A stretch of DNA of 64,000 nucleotides. Origin: Secundilactobacillus paracollinoides DSM 15502 = JCM 11969 (GTDB lineage: Bacteria > Bacillota > Bacilli > Lactobacillales > Lactobacillaceae). Positions 17,753-29,477 of the stretch are shown piece by piece. The notes under the pieces were generated by a model, which saw only the letters and a list, made by a program, of their open reading frames with translations, ran no database searches and was not told the DNA's origin. The stretch is from contig NZ_BBAG01000006.1 of NCBI RefSeq assembly GCF_001311135.1, positions 31,403-95,402 on the forward strand, read 5' to 3'. The position numbers and the translations under genes are program-made. The number at the start of each line of letters is the position of its first letter. Position 1 is the stretch's first letter.

Positions 17753-19356
17753 CTAGTCTTCATTCGCAACACTTTTATTCAGTTCCTCGGCGCGATAGTA
17801 ATCACCGGTCACAACATAGCTCTTGATACCCCAGTAATAGAAGCCCAGGGAAGCCAAAATGATGACGATGAAATCTAACGGGTAGGGGATCCAGTTTTGA
17901 CCGTTGAACTGTTTACTGCCGATATAGGACATGATTGAGATAAAAATCAGGTACCCAATCATCCACAGACTGGCTTTGAAGGCTTTCCGCGTTGCCACGA
18001 AGCCGTTTTTCCATTCATAGTAGAAGTAGAAAGGCAGCCCCAAGAGAATGACTAAGATCACTTGAACGGTTGTCGGCCACATGGCCCAATAGGTCGCTAG
18101 TGAGGCCAACACAAAAGAGATGGGGGCAATCCACGGCAGTCGTTTTAACCGAACCGGACGATGTAATTTTGGCCCCATTTTACGCAACGACATCGCGGTG
18201 ACCGGTCCCGTCAGGTAAGCAATCAGGGTCGCTGTTGACAGCACCGTCGCCAGCACCGCCCACGACCGGAAGACCGACACCATGACCATGCTCAGCACCG
18301 TATCTGCCAGCGTGGCAACTCGCGGAATACCGTACTTCGGATTGATCTTGCCGATAAAGCGGGGAATGTGGTGGTTACTTTCCATCGCAAACAACGCCCG
18401 TGCGGTGGATGCTACGAAGGAGACGCCCGTCCCAAACGGCGAGATAAAGGCGTCCATGTAGAGGAGCACTGACAGCCAGTGAATGCCCAGCAGAATGGCC
18501 ATGTCAGCGAACGGCGAGTTAAATGTGATGCCGTGCCAGCCGTATTTCGCAATCATTGCCGGTGGTATCGCCGTAATGAAGGTGCTCTGTAAAATAATGT
18601 AAATGATGCCGCTGATCAGCAGCGAAATCGTGATCCCGCGACCGATGTTTTTCCGGGGATTCGTAATCTCGCTTCCCATATTAATGACCGTTTGAAAGGC
18701 GTCAAAGGAGAAGATGATCCCGGCAGCGGAGGTCGCGGTGAAGATCGGCGCCGACCCATAGGGCATGAACTGGTGCCAGTTCGTCCCGTAGTTGGCGGGA
18801 TGGAAACCAGACATGGTCAACAGGATAATGGTCAGTAACGGCACACCGATTTTAAAGACCGAAATCAGACTGGTGAAGTGGGTCAGCACTTTGACCGACC
18901 AGAAATTCAACAGGGTAAAGACAATAATGAACCCGAAAACGACGAAGAGCCCGGATGTTGTGATGACGCCGCCGCTAAGAAAGTGGTGCGTCCATTTTGC
19001 CCAAGACCACGGCCAGGAACTCATGTACTGCACGGCGGCAACGGCTTCGATGGGAATCAGCGTGATCAGCGAGACCCAGTTGGCCCAGGCGGCAATGAAG
19101 CCCAGCAGTGAGCCGTGGGAGTATTGCGCATACTTGCTCATCCCGCCGGATTCGGGGAACATGGCGCCGATTTCAACGTAGTCGTAAGCGATGGCGCCAA
19201 TAATAAGGCCCCCAATGATCCAAGAAATAATGGCGGCGGGTCCAGCAATTTTGGTCGCTTCCCAGGACCAAAGAGCCACCCAGACCCAATGAGGGAGCCA
19301 AGGGCAAGCATGACAAGGGGAAAGAGGCCGATTTTTTTGTTGTTTGTGGGTTGCAT
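17753..19356 (-). pseudogene. APC-family amino acid permease, frameshifted near N-terminus
   Basis: About 530 residues with 12-14 hydrophobic helices. The first helix has the transporter signature LALGSLIGSGWLFG, then (after the break) WEATKIAGPAAIISW and SGGMSKYAQYSHGSLLGFIAAWANW. Start at 19356 with GGAGG upstream. A single base is missing around 19268, between GSGWLFG and SWEATK; the rest is open to the stop. Transports amino acids or amines by ion coupling; substrate unknown. A family A element begins just upstream of its ribosome-binding site. Confidence 0.82.
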
Positions 19357-19366
19357 GGGAACCTCC

Positions 19367-19649
19367 AGAGAGTGCGGAAGAAGGCGGTTAGGGGGCGGAG
19401 TGTAAGTCACTCTGGCAGAAATGCCCGAACCTGGCATTTTTGCCAGAGTGACTTACATAGTAGCCCCCTGCCTTCTGGAGCACGTTTAGTCAATGTAAAA
19501 GAGAAAGAGAGTGCGGAAGAGGGGCGGTTAGAGGGCGGAGTATAAGCAACTTTCGGCAGAAATGCCCGAACCTTGAATTTTTGCCAGAGTGACTTATACA
19601 GTAGCCCTCTGCCTCGCGAAACACGTTTCAGCAATATAAAATAGAAAAG
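19367..19649 (+). repeat. Two tandem family A hairpin elements
   Basis: Copies 19367-19507 and 19506-19649. The first has stem AAGAAGGC/GCCTTCT and outer GTGC/GCAC. The second has a partly degraded inner hairpin. Confidence 0.85.
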
Positions 19650-19983
19650 CTGTCCAACGATGGCGGCCAGAACATAGAACGCCTACACCTCGCGAAAAGG
19701 GTGTCAGTAATACAAAGTAAAAAAAGAAATATGATCCCATCAATAACGGACAGGTAGTAATAAACCAACCAGGCAATCAAGCCTGTATGTAAAAGAACAC
19801 GGCAATATGCCGAGCCAAATACAGCACATAGTCCAGTAGTTAAACTCACACCAAGACCACAATCATACCGCACCAAAATAAAATCATCCTGTAAATCAAA
19901 TTGGCCAGCTTAACAATTATCTCATTATATTTTAATAAAAACAATCAACCGTGTCAAAATCCGTGATTGTTAAAAAATGGCAT
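19650..19983. other. Gene-free stretch with a decayed family A right end
   Basis: Around 19684-19725 CCTCGCGAAAAGGGTGTCAG and AATACAAAG recall the right end of family A. Beyond that the stretch is AT-rich with only short, unsupported ORFs, and nothing else is evident. Confidence 0.4.
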
Positions 19984-20025
19984 TAAAAAACGATGCCGTC
20001 TAGTGCGTCTAAATGGCATCGTTGA
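19984..20025 (-). terminator. Terminator of the usp gene
   Basis: On the minus strand AACGATGCC...GGCATCGTT is followed by six T. Confidence 0.85.
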
Positions 20026-20029
20026 TCGA

Positions 20030-20539
20030 TTACTTGTTATCGGTTTCTTTCCGGAACGGACTAGTTTTATCCGAAGTAGACGTATTCGCCACATCCGTCC
20101 GAACGACCAGCACATCACACGGCGCGTTGCGGGTGACAAAGTCAGTCACGGAACCGGTCAGGACCCGTTCCATGGCCGTCATGCCAGTGGCGCCCATCAT
20201 GACCAAGTCATTTTTATGGTCGTGGATGAATTCTAAGGAAATCACCGTCTTGGGATTCCCAAACCGCACGTGGGTAGCGACATCGGTCAAGCCGTAGTCG
20301 TCTTTAATTTGTTTTACTAAGTTATCTAAGTATTTAGTCGCATCTCCGACCAGTTTATCAACGAGGTCGCTGGTCATCATCGAGCCAAAGTAGCTGGATG
20401 ATGACCGTTGCGTATCAATGACGCTGAGCAGGTCGAGGTGGGCGTCGTTTCGTTTTGCGACGGCAACTGCCTTAGCTAAGGCCAGTTCAGATAACGATGA
20501 GGTATCAAGTGGTACCAACACATTTTGGTATTTTAACAT
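20030..20539 (-). CDS. Universal stress protein (UspA family)
   Basis: 169 residues, a second and distinct Usp. It begins NVLVPLDTSSLSELALAKAV and carries the ATP-binding pattern GATGMTAMERVLTGSVTDFV (G-2x-G-9x-GS), followed by PCDVLVVR. AAGGGGA precedes the ATG. Single gene with its own terminator. The last 15 residues (Ser/Thr/Lys-rich) extend past the usual domain end. Confidence 0.86.
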   Translation of the reverse strand: MLKYQNVLVPLDTSSLSELALAKAVAVAKRNDAHLDLLSVIDTQRSSSSYFGSMMTSDLVDKLVGDATKYLDNLVKQIKDDYGLTDVATHVRFGNPKTVISLEFIHDHKNDLVMMGATGMTAMERVLTGSVTDFVTRNAPCDVLVVRTDVANTSTSDKTSPFRKETDNK

Positions 20540-20564
20540 TGGATCAATCCCCTTTTCTTCGCGA

Positions 20565-21074
20565 TTACACGCGGCTCAGGACAACCTCGGTTGCCTGGGC
20601 AAGTACGTGGCCTTCCATGGCGTCCCACAGTTCGTTGAGCCAGAACCCGTCCTGCAACGGTAACTGGTCGTCAAGGGCATACACTGTAGTGGTATATCGA
20701 TGGTCTTTATCCGGCGGCATCGGTCCCGTGTAGTGGGTACCAAGCGCCTCGTCAGGATTATTGACCATGTGGCCGCCCTGTGAGTTTTTGCCATACGTCA
20801 TCTGAATGGCTGGATCAAGACTCGCATTTTCAGGAATGACAGTGAGTGACCCATCGATGTTGGCCGCGACCCAGTGAATCCAGGTGAAGCCGCCGACCGG
20901 AATCGCATCGTGGTCGATCATGGTCACAGCGAACGTTTTGGTGCCGGCCGGAACATCGGTTAGGGTGATCGGAAATGACCGGATAGGCCCACCATCGCGT
21001 TTGAATTCATCGGCAGCGTGCTTGCCAAATTTATCTGGTAAATAGCCGTTTGTAACTGGGATATCAATTTTCAT
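20565..21074 (-). CDS. PEBP/YbhB family protein
   Basis: 169 residues of the phosphatidylethanolamine-binding/Raf kinase inhibitor-like family. Visible marks: LTDVPAGTKTFAVTMIDHDAIP, FTWIHWVAANI and HYTGPMPPDKDHRYTTTVYAL. The bacterial role is not established. Start at 21074 with AAGGGG upstream, although the frame is open further 5'. Stands alone between the usp gene and the divergent peptidase gene. Confidence 0.85.
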   Translation of the reverse strand: MKIDIPVTNGYLPDKFGKHAADEFKRDGGPIRSFPITLTDVPAGTKTFAVTMIDHDAIPVGGFTWIHWVAANIDGSLTVIPENASLDPAIQMTYGKNSQGGHMVNNPDEALGTHYTGPMPPDKDHRYTTTVYALDDQLPLQDGFWLNELWDAMEGHVLAQATEVVLSRV

Positions 21075-21232
21075 AAACACAACCCCTTCATGAATCTTTA
21101 CTATATTATACAGCAAAGATGAAATAAACCGTAAGTAATTCAATTTTTGTCTGAGTTTCAGTTGCTTCCCAGAGGATAAACAGGGTATCCTAAAGTTAAC
21201 GGACACAAAAGATAAGAACTGAGGGGACAAAT

Positions 21233-22387
21233 ATGGAAACGACGACCATGGTGGCGATTTTGCAACAGTTAATACGGATCCAATCGGTCAATGGAAACGA
21301 GGCAGACGTTGCCCGCTATATTGCCGGATTGTTTGCTCCATACGGGAAGCGGGCCACAGTTGAGACGGTGACGTACGCACCGGGCCGCGATAACCTGGTC
21401 GTGACCATTGGCAATCCCCAGACAGGCCCGCAACTGGGATTTTCTGGCACATGGACGTGGTGGCACCTGGCGAGCTGAACGAGTGGGACGTGGCCCCATT
21501 TGCGGCTGAGATCCAGGGTGATCGGTTGTACGGTCGCGGGGCATCAGACATGAAGAGCGGTTTAGCTGCCCTGGTCATTACCATGCTTGAGATGTTGGAA
21601 CAGGGCGAGCCGACGACTGGATCGATCCGGTTACTGGCAACGGTTGGTGAGGAGACCGGTGAGTACGGCGCTGCTCAACTGACGGATGCCGGTTACGCGG
21701 ACCATTTAGCGGGGCTCGTGATTGCTGAACCCAGCGGTATGACAAAGTTGAGCTATACCTCGCGCGGGGTCATTGACTACTACGTTGACTCACTAGGAAA
21801 GGCTGCCCATAGCGCTAACCCGCAGAAGGGCATTAATGCGATCGACCATTTACTGGCGTTTTACAACGAAGTGACGGCGTTAATGAAGACGTTTAATAAG
21901 ATGGATCCCATTTTAGGCGGTCTCATTCATAACGTCGATATGATCTCCGGCGGTGAACAGATCAACAGCGTGCCCGATCACGCCAGGTTAGCAGCAAATA
22001 TTCGAACGACGCCAGCGTATCCCAATAAGGTGATCTACGAGGCCTTAGAGGGCTGATCGATCACTTAAACCAACGACCGGGGTATCAGTTAAGCATCACG
22101 TACAGTTACCCGGAGGAGGCCGTTCCTGGCCGTGTCGACGGCCGATGGTCAAGTTAGCACAAAAGGTGGGTCGGCGCGTCATGGGCCGGCCAATCATGCC
22201 AGTGGGATCCGCTGGGGCCAACGATGGTGCTGAATTTAGGCGGGCTAAGCTGCCGTTTGAAACGATCGTGATCGGCCCCGGTAGCAATACGTCCCATGAA
22301 GTGAACGAATTTATCAGCATCAATCAATTTTTGTTGAGTGTGCAGTTTTATGAGCAGTTTGCGTTGCGGTTTTTGGGAGAAAAGTAA
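21233..22387 (+). pseudogene. M20-family metallopeptidase/deacylase (ArgE/DapE type), at least three frameshifts
   Basis: Zinc-dependent hydrolase of amide bonds in peptides or acylated amino acids, about 380 residues when intact. Recognised by GHMDVV (metal ligands, broken across frames), GRGASDMKSGLAAL, GEETGEYGA, AEPSG, and the late GPGSNTSHEVNEFI. Frames change near 21445, 22055 and 22135. With three breaks this is one of the most damaged genes in the window. A family B element follows. Confidence 0.8.
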
Positions 22388-22450
22388 ATTTGATAATGTA
22401 AAAGTCTGGAGAGTAGTGTTGTTCTCTGGGCTTTTTTGGTTACTTGGTTT

Positions 22451-23000
22451 AAAATGCCGCTTCGTTCCACCGGTCGATTCTGCAGGCAGAGGTGGAGTCG
22501 CACCGGGGGGTTATAGCAGAAATTCAAGGATCTCCTACGTCTCTCGTGGCAGTAACCGGCCAACGAACAGCCGCTAACGACCATTGACACCCACCAGCCT
22601 GCAATGCCGACCGGTTCCACTACGCTCCAATACTTGCAAAGGCAGTCAAACATAATAAGTGGTGCCATGAAATTTGTTAATTAATTGTCGCTGTTAACGA
22701 CGACCACATGGTGAGAAGCATTGCTGTTACAGTTCTTGATAGCAGTCGAGGGCGGATTCTCTTCAAACTTGGTTTAACACTATTGCGATGTTTAATCAGA
22801 TTAAGAAGTAAGCTCACTGTAAGTGGAATGGAGCAATTTGGCACGGAGCAGTGGTGCCGATGTCACTAGGTGGACGCGAACTTCGGCCACCTAGTGACAT
22901 GCGAGACGACTGAGATCCACTCGAGAGCTGCGCAGCAGAAATCGAGTTAGCTCAGTCGCGAGCCACCACAGCGGAGTGCCAAATTGCGGAATGCAACGGA
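22451..23000 (-). repeat. Family B long structured repeat, copy 1
   Basis: About 550 bases without a coding frame. The helix CCGGTCG/CGACCGG lies at one end, and a long hairpin TGTCACTAGGTGG/CCACCTAGTGACA lies near 22863-22911. A multi-part stem GACTGAG...CTCAGTC enclosing ACTCGA/TCGAGT lies at 22905-22965. The end matches GTCCGTTGCATTCCGCAATTTGG-type termini. Confidence 0.85.
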
Positions 23001-23022
23001 TAGATGACTGACATTTCGAAAA

Positions 23023-23060
23023 CAAAAAAACGCACAAACCAAGAATCTGGTTTGCGCGTC
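23023..23060 (-). terminator. Terminator of the Ser-rich membrane protein gene
   Basis: Minus strand GCGCAAACCA/TGGTTTGTGC followed by a T-run. Confidence 0.85.
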
Positions 23061-23080
23061 GAATTAACCTGTTTCGGGGA

Positions 23081-23791
23081 TTACTTTGTAAACTGTAACA
23101 CGTAGTTACCCTGAGCATCGGAAGTAATCGTATAGGTGGTGTATCCTGCTTTTAGCCATGATGACTTCGTTGCTGAAGCCCACGCCTTGGCGTCAGAAAT
23201 GGACGAGAAGGTGTGTGATGAGCTGAAACTGTAGGATGAAGCATCGTTGTCTGTTGATGAAGACGATGCTGCTTTCGATGACTTTTTGGATGAAGATGTC
23301 GATGATTTAGCAGTAGTATCAGATGAAGTCTTGGATTGCGACGAAGCCTTCTTGCTTGTCGAACCTGTTTGCCCGCTGTCCTGAACATTTGATTCTGATG
23401 TTTGAGTGTCTGAGCTGTGGCGGCTTGAGGCTGGTGCCTGACGGGTGCCGCCCTGACTAGTTGTATCTGTTGAGTTGTCGTTATCCTGTGTATCACTAGC
23501 CGATGAGCTTGTGGCGCTATCGGCGTCGGATGAACTGTCACTGTCCTTTTTTGATGTATCATCTTTACTACTTGAAACTTGCGTTGTGTCGTCGTTGTTA
23601 CCGACACTGGTCGAGCGATTAGCGAGCCAAACACCGATGCCGACAATAAGCGCTAAGATAACCAAGAAACTCACGATGATCTGACGGATCCGGTGCAGCT
23701 TCTTGGGACGTTTGCGATTGGGACGCTTATCGTTGTCCTCGGTGTTGAAATTGTAGCGTTGCATTCGCGATTGCGGTTCCTGATTATTCAC
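23081..23791 (-). CDS. Membrane-anchored serine-rich protein
   Basis: 236 residues from a GTG at 23791 with GGAGG eight bases before it. A basic N-terminus (KRPNRKRPKKLHRIRQ) is followed by one membrane helix (IIVSFLVILALIVGIGVWLA). A linker of about 140 residues, almost wholly Ser, Thr, Asp, Lys and Gln, comes next. The compact C-terminal region is SISDAKAWASATKSSWLKAGYTTYTITSDAQGNYVLQFTK. The layout suggests an extracellular domain held away from the membrane by a flexible linker. Function unknown. Confidence 0.65.
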   Translation of the reverse strand: MNNQEPQSRMQRYNFNTEDNDKRPNRKRPKKLHRIRQIIVSFLVILALIVGIGVWLANRSTSVGNNDDTTQVSSSKDDTSKKDSDSSSDADSATSSSASDTQDNDNSTDTTSQGGTRQAPASSRHSSDTQTSESNVQDSGQTGSTSKKASSQSKTSSDTTAKSSTSSSKKSSKAASSSSTDNDASSYSFSSSHTFSSISDAKAWASATKSSWLKAGYTTYTITSDAQGNYVLQFTK

Positions 23792-24014
23792 GTGAAAAAC
23801 CTCCAGTATCAAGAACGTGCGAGCTAACCCCACATGATATACTACTAAACTTAAGAATACTTCATTTGCCCTAAAAGTTTAACCTTTTTTTCTGGTTTTG
23901 TAAAATCAAAGGCTGATGAAAGCGGGAATAATATGGGATTAGCCCAATTGTTAAATTTGCGGACGCTCACGACAATCGGCCTGCATTCTGTTGTAAAAGT
24001 TAAAAAGAACACTC

Positions 24015-24047
24015 AAAAACCCCAGAAATTAGTCTGAGGTTTTTTAA
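24015..24047. terminator. Terminator after icd
   Basis: AAAACCCCAGA/TCTGAGGTTTT with a six-base loop, about 45 bases beyond the icd stop on the minus strand. Confidence 0.65.
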
Positions 24048-24091
24048 AACAGTTCGCGATTTAAAAACGTCTATAGAGGGTGTGAGACGAG

Positions 24092-25354
24092 TTATGCCTT
24101 ACCAATCAGTCGCGCCACATAGTCGCCGAACTGACTCGTCCCAAGCACAGTAGCTGTGTCGTCTTGGGCGAAGTCTTCCGTAACGTGGTGGCTGGCGATG
24201 GCTTGTTTGATGCCATCACGGATGAGGGTGGCGGCTTGGGTCCAGCCAGATAGTCAAACATCATGGCACCCGATAGCATCAAAGACGTTGGATTGAGTTT
24301 GTTTTGGCCCGCAAACTGTGGTGCGGTCCCGTGGGTGGCTTCAAAGAGAGCGTGGCCGGTCTGGTAGTTTAAATTCCCACCTGGTGCGATCCCGATACCG
24401 CCAACCTGAGCAGCGAGGGCATCTGAAATATAGTCGCCGTTGAGGTTCATCGTGGCCACGACCTGGAAGTGCTCGGGGTAAAGGAGCACTTGCTGAAAGA
24501 AGTTGTCCGTGATGACGTCGTTGACGATCACCTTGCCGGTCGTTTTGGCCTCAGCTAGGGCAGCGTCTGCCGAAGCACTGCCTCAGCTGCCTTAATCCGG
24601 TCATATTCAGCCGTTGTGAAAGTTTCGTCGTAGGTGTCGGCTAGTTGGTAGCCCCACTGCTTAAACGCGCCCTCGGTCTTTTTCATGATGTTGCCTTTGT
24701 GGACTAGGGTCACAATGTGTTTATCATTAGCCAGGGCGTAATCTAAGGCTGCTTTCACTAAGCGAGTCGTGCCTTCTTCAGAAATTGGCTTGATGGCGTA
24801 GGCGGCCGTCTCTGGGAACCGGACTTTGTCGAGCTGACCCTGTTTTTCCAAGAGGGCTTGCCATTCCTTAGCTTCAGGGGAACCGGCTGGGGTGTCGATG
24901 CCCGCGTAAATGTCTTCAGTGTTTTCGCGGAAGACGTCGATGTTGACCTTTTCAGGATGGACAACGGGTGAGGGGGTGCCTGGATAGTAGGTCACGGGAC
25001 GAAAACAGGCGTAGAGGTCGAGTTTTTGTCGGAGCGTGACGTTAATTGACCGGTGACCGTGACCGATGGGGGTGGTCAGCGGGCCTTTGATGCCGACGCG
25101 GTTTTCCTTTAACGCGGCTAGTGTGTCGTCTGGCAGCCATTGGCCAGTTTTTTGATACGCTGCCTCGCCCGCGAGTAAGGGCAGCCAGGAGACGGTCTTG
25201 CTGCCCTGATACGCCGATTGAACAGCGGTGTCAAATACCGTTTTGGCAGCGCCCCAGATCTCTGGCCGATACCGTCGCCTTCGATGAACGGAATGATGGG
25301 ATTATCGGGTACGTTGAGCTTACCCGAATTGAATGTGATCTTGCTGGGTGTCAT
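24092..25354 (-). pseudogene. icd: Isocitrate dehydrogenase (NADP), three frameshifts
   Basis: Converts isocitrate to 2-oxoglutarate. Full length about 420 residues. Clear blocks: [81 protein letters not shown], and [14 protein letters not shown]. Start at 25354 with CGGAGG. Frames change near 25265, 24570 and 24245; the last brings the ending [19 protein letters not shown]. Third gene of acnA-citZ-icd, overlapping the end of citZ by about 35 bases. The operon would supply 2-oxoglutarate for glutamate synthesis. Confidence 0.88.
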
Positions 25355-26447
25355 TTTGGTGCCTCCGATTTTCAAGATAGTGTTGGTTCGTTGGTCCGAC
25401 ATATTCTGATGACGGCCGGATCAAACAACCTTCGCGCTGTTGTTCAAGGATGTGAGCGAGCCACCCGGCTGTCCGGCAGGCCGCGAACAGCATGGTAAAG
25501 GTGGCCTTATCCAGTCCTAAACAGTGGTAGATCAGCGCGGTGTAATAGTCGACGTTGGGGTGCAGGTGCTTATTTTTCAGCATGAAATCAGCTAGTGTTG
25601 CTTGTAAGTCATAATAGTCTTGATTCCCCGTTTGGTCAGCTAATTTTTCAGCGATGCCGCGTAAAATCTTTGCGCGGGGATCACTATTTTTATAGATGCG
25701 GTGGCCAAACCCCATGACCTTGTGGCCAGCAGCGAGTTCCTGTTTGAGATACTCGGCGGGTGCGAGTTCTTGGGCACGAATGGTTTCCAGCATGTTGAAG
25801 ACTCGTTCGTTGGCACCGCCATGTAACGGCCCTTTGAGGGCACAAACGGCGGCGGTCAGGCAGGAGTAGTAGTCAGACTGCGTTGACGCAACGACCCGGG
25901 CGGTAAACGTGGAGGCGTTAAATTCATGCTCAGCGTGCAGCACCATCACGGTGTTGAACATGGCCGCCTGGTCATCGGTTGGCGTGTTGCCGCTAAATAA
26001 GTACAGAAAATTCTTGGCGACTGACCAATCCGGTTGGGCGCGCAGCAACGGTTTGCCGTCGCGGATGCGGATGATTGCCGCAATGGCGGTCAGCATTTTG
26101 CCCAAAATGGTGGGCGGATCATCGCGCTTGACGTTGTTGGTGGTGCCGAGTAATGAAACGGTGGTCCGCAGAATACTCATGGGATGTTGCGGTTCCTTGG
26201 CAATCTCGTTCATCAACCGCAGCGTTTCGTCCGGCAGCGTCATGTGACCGACCAGCGTTCGCGTGAAGGTGTGCAAGTCTTCGGCTGCAGGCAGTCGACC
26301 GTACCACAGGAGGTAGACGACTTCTTCAAACGGTGCACTGGCCAGGTCTTCGATCCGGTAGCCCGCGTAGGTCAGGATCGCGTTTTTCGTTGAACTAATT
26401 TTTGTTTGGTCGACAACAACGCCGGCCAATCCTTTTGGTAATGTCAT
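25320..26447 (-). CDS. citZ: Citrate synthase
   Basis: Condenses oxaloacetate and acetyl-CoA. 375 residues, intact. Family marks: [12 protein letters not shown], the conserved [22 protein letters not shown] (active His), GPLHGGANE (His), and [24 protein letters not shown] stands before the ATG, nine bases after the acnA stop. The C-terminus ([20 protein letters not shown]...) runs about 10 residues beyond the usual end into the icd start; a frame slip there cannot be excluded. It is the only undamaged gene of the three. Confidence 0.9.
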   Translation of the reverse strand: MTLPKGLAGVVVDQTKISSTKNAILTYAGYRIEDLASAPFEEVVYLLWYGRLPAAEDLHTFTRTLVGHMTLPDETLRLMNEIAKEPQHPMSILRTTVSLLGTTNNVKRDDPPTILGKMLTAIAAIIRIRDGKPLLRAQPDWSVAKNFLYLFSGNTPTDDQAAMFNTVMVLHAEHEFNASTFTARVVASTQSDYYSCLTAAVCALKGPLHGGANERVFNMLETIRAQELAPAEYLKQELAAGHKVMGFGHRIYKNSDPRAKILRGIAEKLADQTGNQDYYDLQATLADFMLKNKHLHPNVDYYTALIYHCLGLDKATFTMLFAACRTAGWLAHILEQQREGCLIRPSSEYVGPTNQHYLENRRHQNDTQQDHIQFG

Positions 26448-26456
26448 TTGATCACC

Positions 26457-29094
26457 TCACAATGACTGACTGCCAGGCGCAACCGACAGTTTGGTTTGAA
26501 CGATCAGCGGGAGGATCCCACCGTGCTGGTAGTATGTCCAGTCGGTAGGGGTGTCGAACCGGACGATAGTGTCGAAGGTGGTCTGGTGATCCCCCTTTGT
26601 CGCCGTGACGTGGGCAGCCTGACCATCGACCTGGATGTCAAAGGTTTCGGTCCCATCAAGCCCGAGCGTCTCCGCCGTTTGGCCCGGTTTGTATTGCAGC
26701 GGCATGACGCCCATCATCACGAGGTTGGCGCGGTGAATACGTTCAAAAGATTCCGCAATGATGGCCTTCACGCCAAGGAGTTGAACACCCTTAGCAGCCC
26801 AGTCACGAGACGACCCCATGCCATAGTCTTTACCGGCCAGAATGACTAGTGGCGTCGCCGTGCGTTTGTAGGCCTGGGCTGCCTCGTAAATGGTCGTTTC
26901 TTTGTTTTCGGGCAGGTAGGTCGTGAAGCCGCCGACCTTGTCCGGCGAGAGTTCATTTTGAAGTCGGATGTTGGCCAGTGTGCCGCGCACCATGACTTCG
27001 TGGTTGCCGCGACGAGCGCCGTAAGAGTTAAACGATTTGATTGCTACACCCTTACTGAGCAGGTACTTGCCAGCGGGGGTGCGGGCACCGATGAACCGGC
27101 CGGCGAAATATGGTCGGTCGTGATGGAACTGCCCAGCTTTGCTAACACGCGCATGTTGGTAAAATGCGGCTGCTTGGGTTGCGCTGCATTGCTGGCAAAC
27201 GGCGGTTCTGCAATGTAGGTGGATCGGGCATCCCACTGATACGTTTTCGTCGTGGGGGCTTCCAGGGCATTCCAGGTGGCATTTTGTTTCAAAATTGACG
27301 CGTAGTTTTCGGCAAACTGTTCAGGTTTCAGAAAGGTCTGAGTCAGGGTATCAATGGTTTGATCGTCTGGCCACAGATCGTTGAGATAAACGGGATGGCC
27401 GTTTTTGTCGGTGCCGACGGGGGTGGTTGTCAGGTCGATGTCGCAGGTGCCGGCCAGCGCATAGATGACGACGAGTGGCGGTGACGCTAAATAAGTATCC
27501 TTGATCAGCGGGTTGACCCGACCCTCAAAGTTCCGGTTGGCACTTTCTACAGCGGCCAGCGGATATGGATTTTTGGCAATCTTAGCCTGCAGTTCAGGTT
27601 CCAGTTGGCCGGAGTTGCCAATGCAGGTCGTGCAGCCGTAGCCAACCAGGTTAAACCCTAGTTGGTCCATGTATGATTGCAGGCCAGCCGCCTTCAGGTA
27701 GTCAGAAACGACCCGGGAGCCGGGTGCAAATGACGTTTTAACGTACGCTGGAACCTTAAGTCCTAACGCTACGGCTTTTTTACAAATGAGCCCAGCTGCA
27801 ATCAGAACTTGCGGGTTGGACGTGTTGGTGCAGCTGGTAATAGCGGCGATGCCGAGTGAACCCGGACGCAGGTCAAATTGTTGCCCAGCAACGGTTACTG
27901 GATAGGCTGGCATGTCGCGGCGACATCAAATTGATGGGGCATTTCGGCAAGTCTGACAGTGTCTTGCGGCCGGTTTGGTCCGGCGACGCTGCTGGTGACC
28001 GTGCTGAGGTCAAGGGCGTCTGTTTCTGTGTAGTGGCGCTGTGTGGTTTCGTCATCAAAGAGCTGGTTTTGTTTGGCGTAGGTGGTAATGAGGTCCACTA
28101 ACGTTTGTGACCGGTTCGTCAGTTTCAGGTAAGCTAACGTCTGGTCATCAATTGGGAAGTAGCCACAGGTGGCACCATACTCGGGTGCCATGTTGGCAAT
28201 CGTTGCCCGGTAAGCAAGTGGCAGAGTGGCCAGACCCTGACCATAGAATTCAACGAACTTGCCGACCACGTTATGTTCCCGCAGGAGGTGGGTCAGCGTT
28301 AAGGCGAGATCGGTTGCGGTGACACCGGGTTGCAAGCGGCCGGTCAGGTTGACGCCCACCACTGTTGGCATCGGCATGGTGGATTTTTGCCCCAGCATGC
28401 TGGCTTCGGCTTCGATGCCGCCAACGCCCCAGCCAAGCACACCGAGGCCGTTGATCATGGTCGTGTGTGAATCGGTGCCGACAAGGGTGTCAGGAAAGGC
28501 AAGTATCGTGCCGTCAGCCTGTTTTTGACTGCGAATGACGGATGCGAGATATTCCAGATTGACCTGGTGAATAATCCCGGTATCAGGCGGAATGACGGTG
28601 AGGTTCTTAAAGCTGTTCTGCGCCCATTTTAGGAAGGTGTAGCGTTCCTTATTACGGGCAAATTCCTTTTGCACGTTGACATCAAAGGCGTCGTTGGTGC
28701 CGGCCAGGTCGACCTGAACGGAGTGATCAACAACAAGGTGGACGGGCACTTCGGGGTTGATCTCATCGACGTCACCGCCAGCAGCTGCCACAGCATCGCG
28801 CATCGCTGCCAGATCAACCAGTGCAGGCACACCGGTAAAGTCCTGGAGAATGACACGTTCGGGTTGGTGCGCCACGTCCTTATCGTGGTTGTTGTCCCAG
28901 TCCGCAAAAGCGTCTAAGGCAGTTTGGGTGTCTGGCTCCTGACTTGCCCGCCGAAGAGCCTCTTCTAAGAGAATTCGAATTGTATAGGGGTACGTGGCAA
29001 CGTTTTGGCCACGATTCGCCAAGTAGGCTGCGATGTCGTAGTACAGGTAACGGTTGCCATCTTGTTCAAAGTAACGTTGGTACGTTTGATCCAT
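26457..29094 (-). pseudogene. acnA: Aconitate hydratase, two frameshifts
   Basis: Iron-sulfur enzyme turning citrate into isocitrate, about 880 residues. Strong blocks: ERVILQDFTGVPALVDLAAMRDA, FPDTLVGTDSHTTMINGLGVLGWGVGGIEAE, AAITSCTNTSNPQVLIAAGL (cluster Cys), GYGCTTCIGNSG (the other two Cys), TTDHISPAGS and GKDYGMGSSRDWAAKG. Breaks near 27905 and 27070-27120. All three cluster cysteines lie in the readable parts. MDQ start at 29094; an earlier ATG at 29109 is also possible. Confidence 0.9.
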
Positions 29095-29477
29095 ATCACC
29101 ACTCACCATCTTTCAAACCGGCTGTAAAATAAGAAATAAATTAGATATAGTATTTATTCTAATCAAATACTAATTAATCTTAAATTTAGTTGTTTTTAAT
29201 GGCTTAGTCAAGGATAAAAATGAATTTTTATTTAAAAACTGTGACTTATTCCATTTCAGTATTAACAGGAGAAAAAGCGCTAAAGACCGAAAATGAAGAT
29301 AACTATGCCAAAATGATATGCGGATATGAAGAATTAATACGCGTTTGTCCACCATGAAATATTCGAGAATTGTATAATAACTGATAAATCGATAATTGGT
29401 ATAGATAGTCATAATTTTGAATATTCACTTTTATAATGCATAAATATCTTTTTTGCTGTGTGAGTGTGACCAGCCTA
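29095..29477. promoter_or_regulatory. AT-rich acnA upstream region with palindromes
   Basis: On the minus strand TTGATT and TAATTT, 17 bases apart, form a possible promoter overlapping an inverted repeat TAGTATTT-N9-AAATACTA (29148-29172). Further upstream is TGAATATTCA (29418-29427). Short AT-rich ORFs here have no ribosome sites worth noting. Confidence 0.45.

Noticed and set aside
22338..22668. ORFs of 79-106 codons at the start of family B copy 1
   Set aside because: They fall within the non-coding repeat and are not kept in the other copies.
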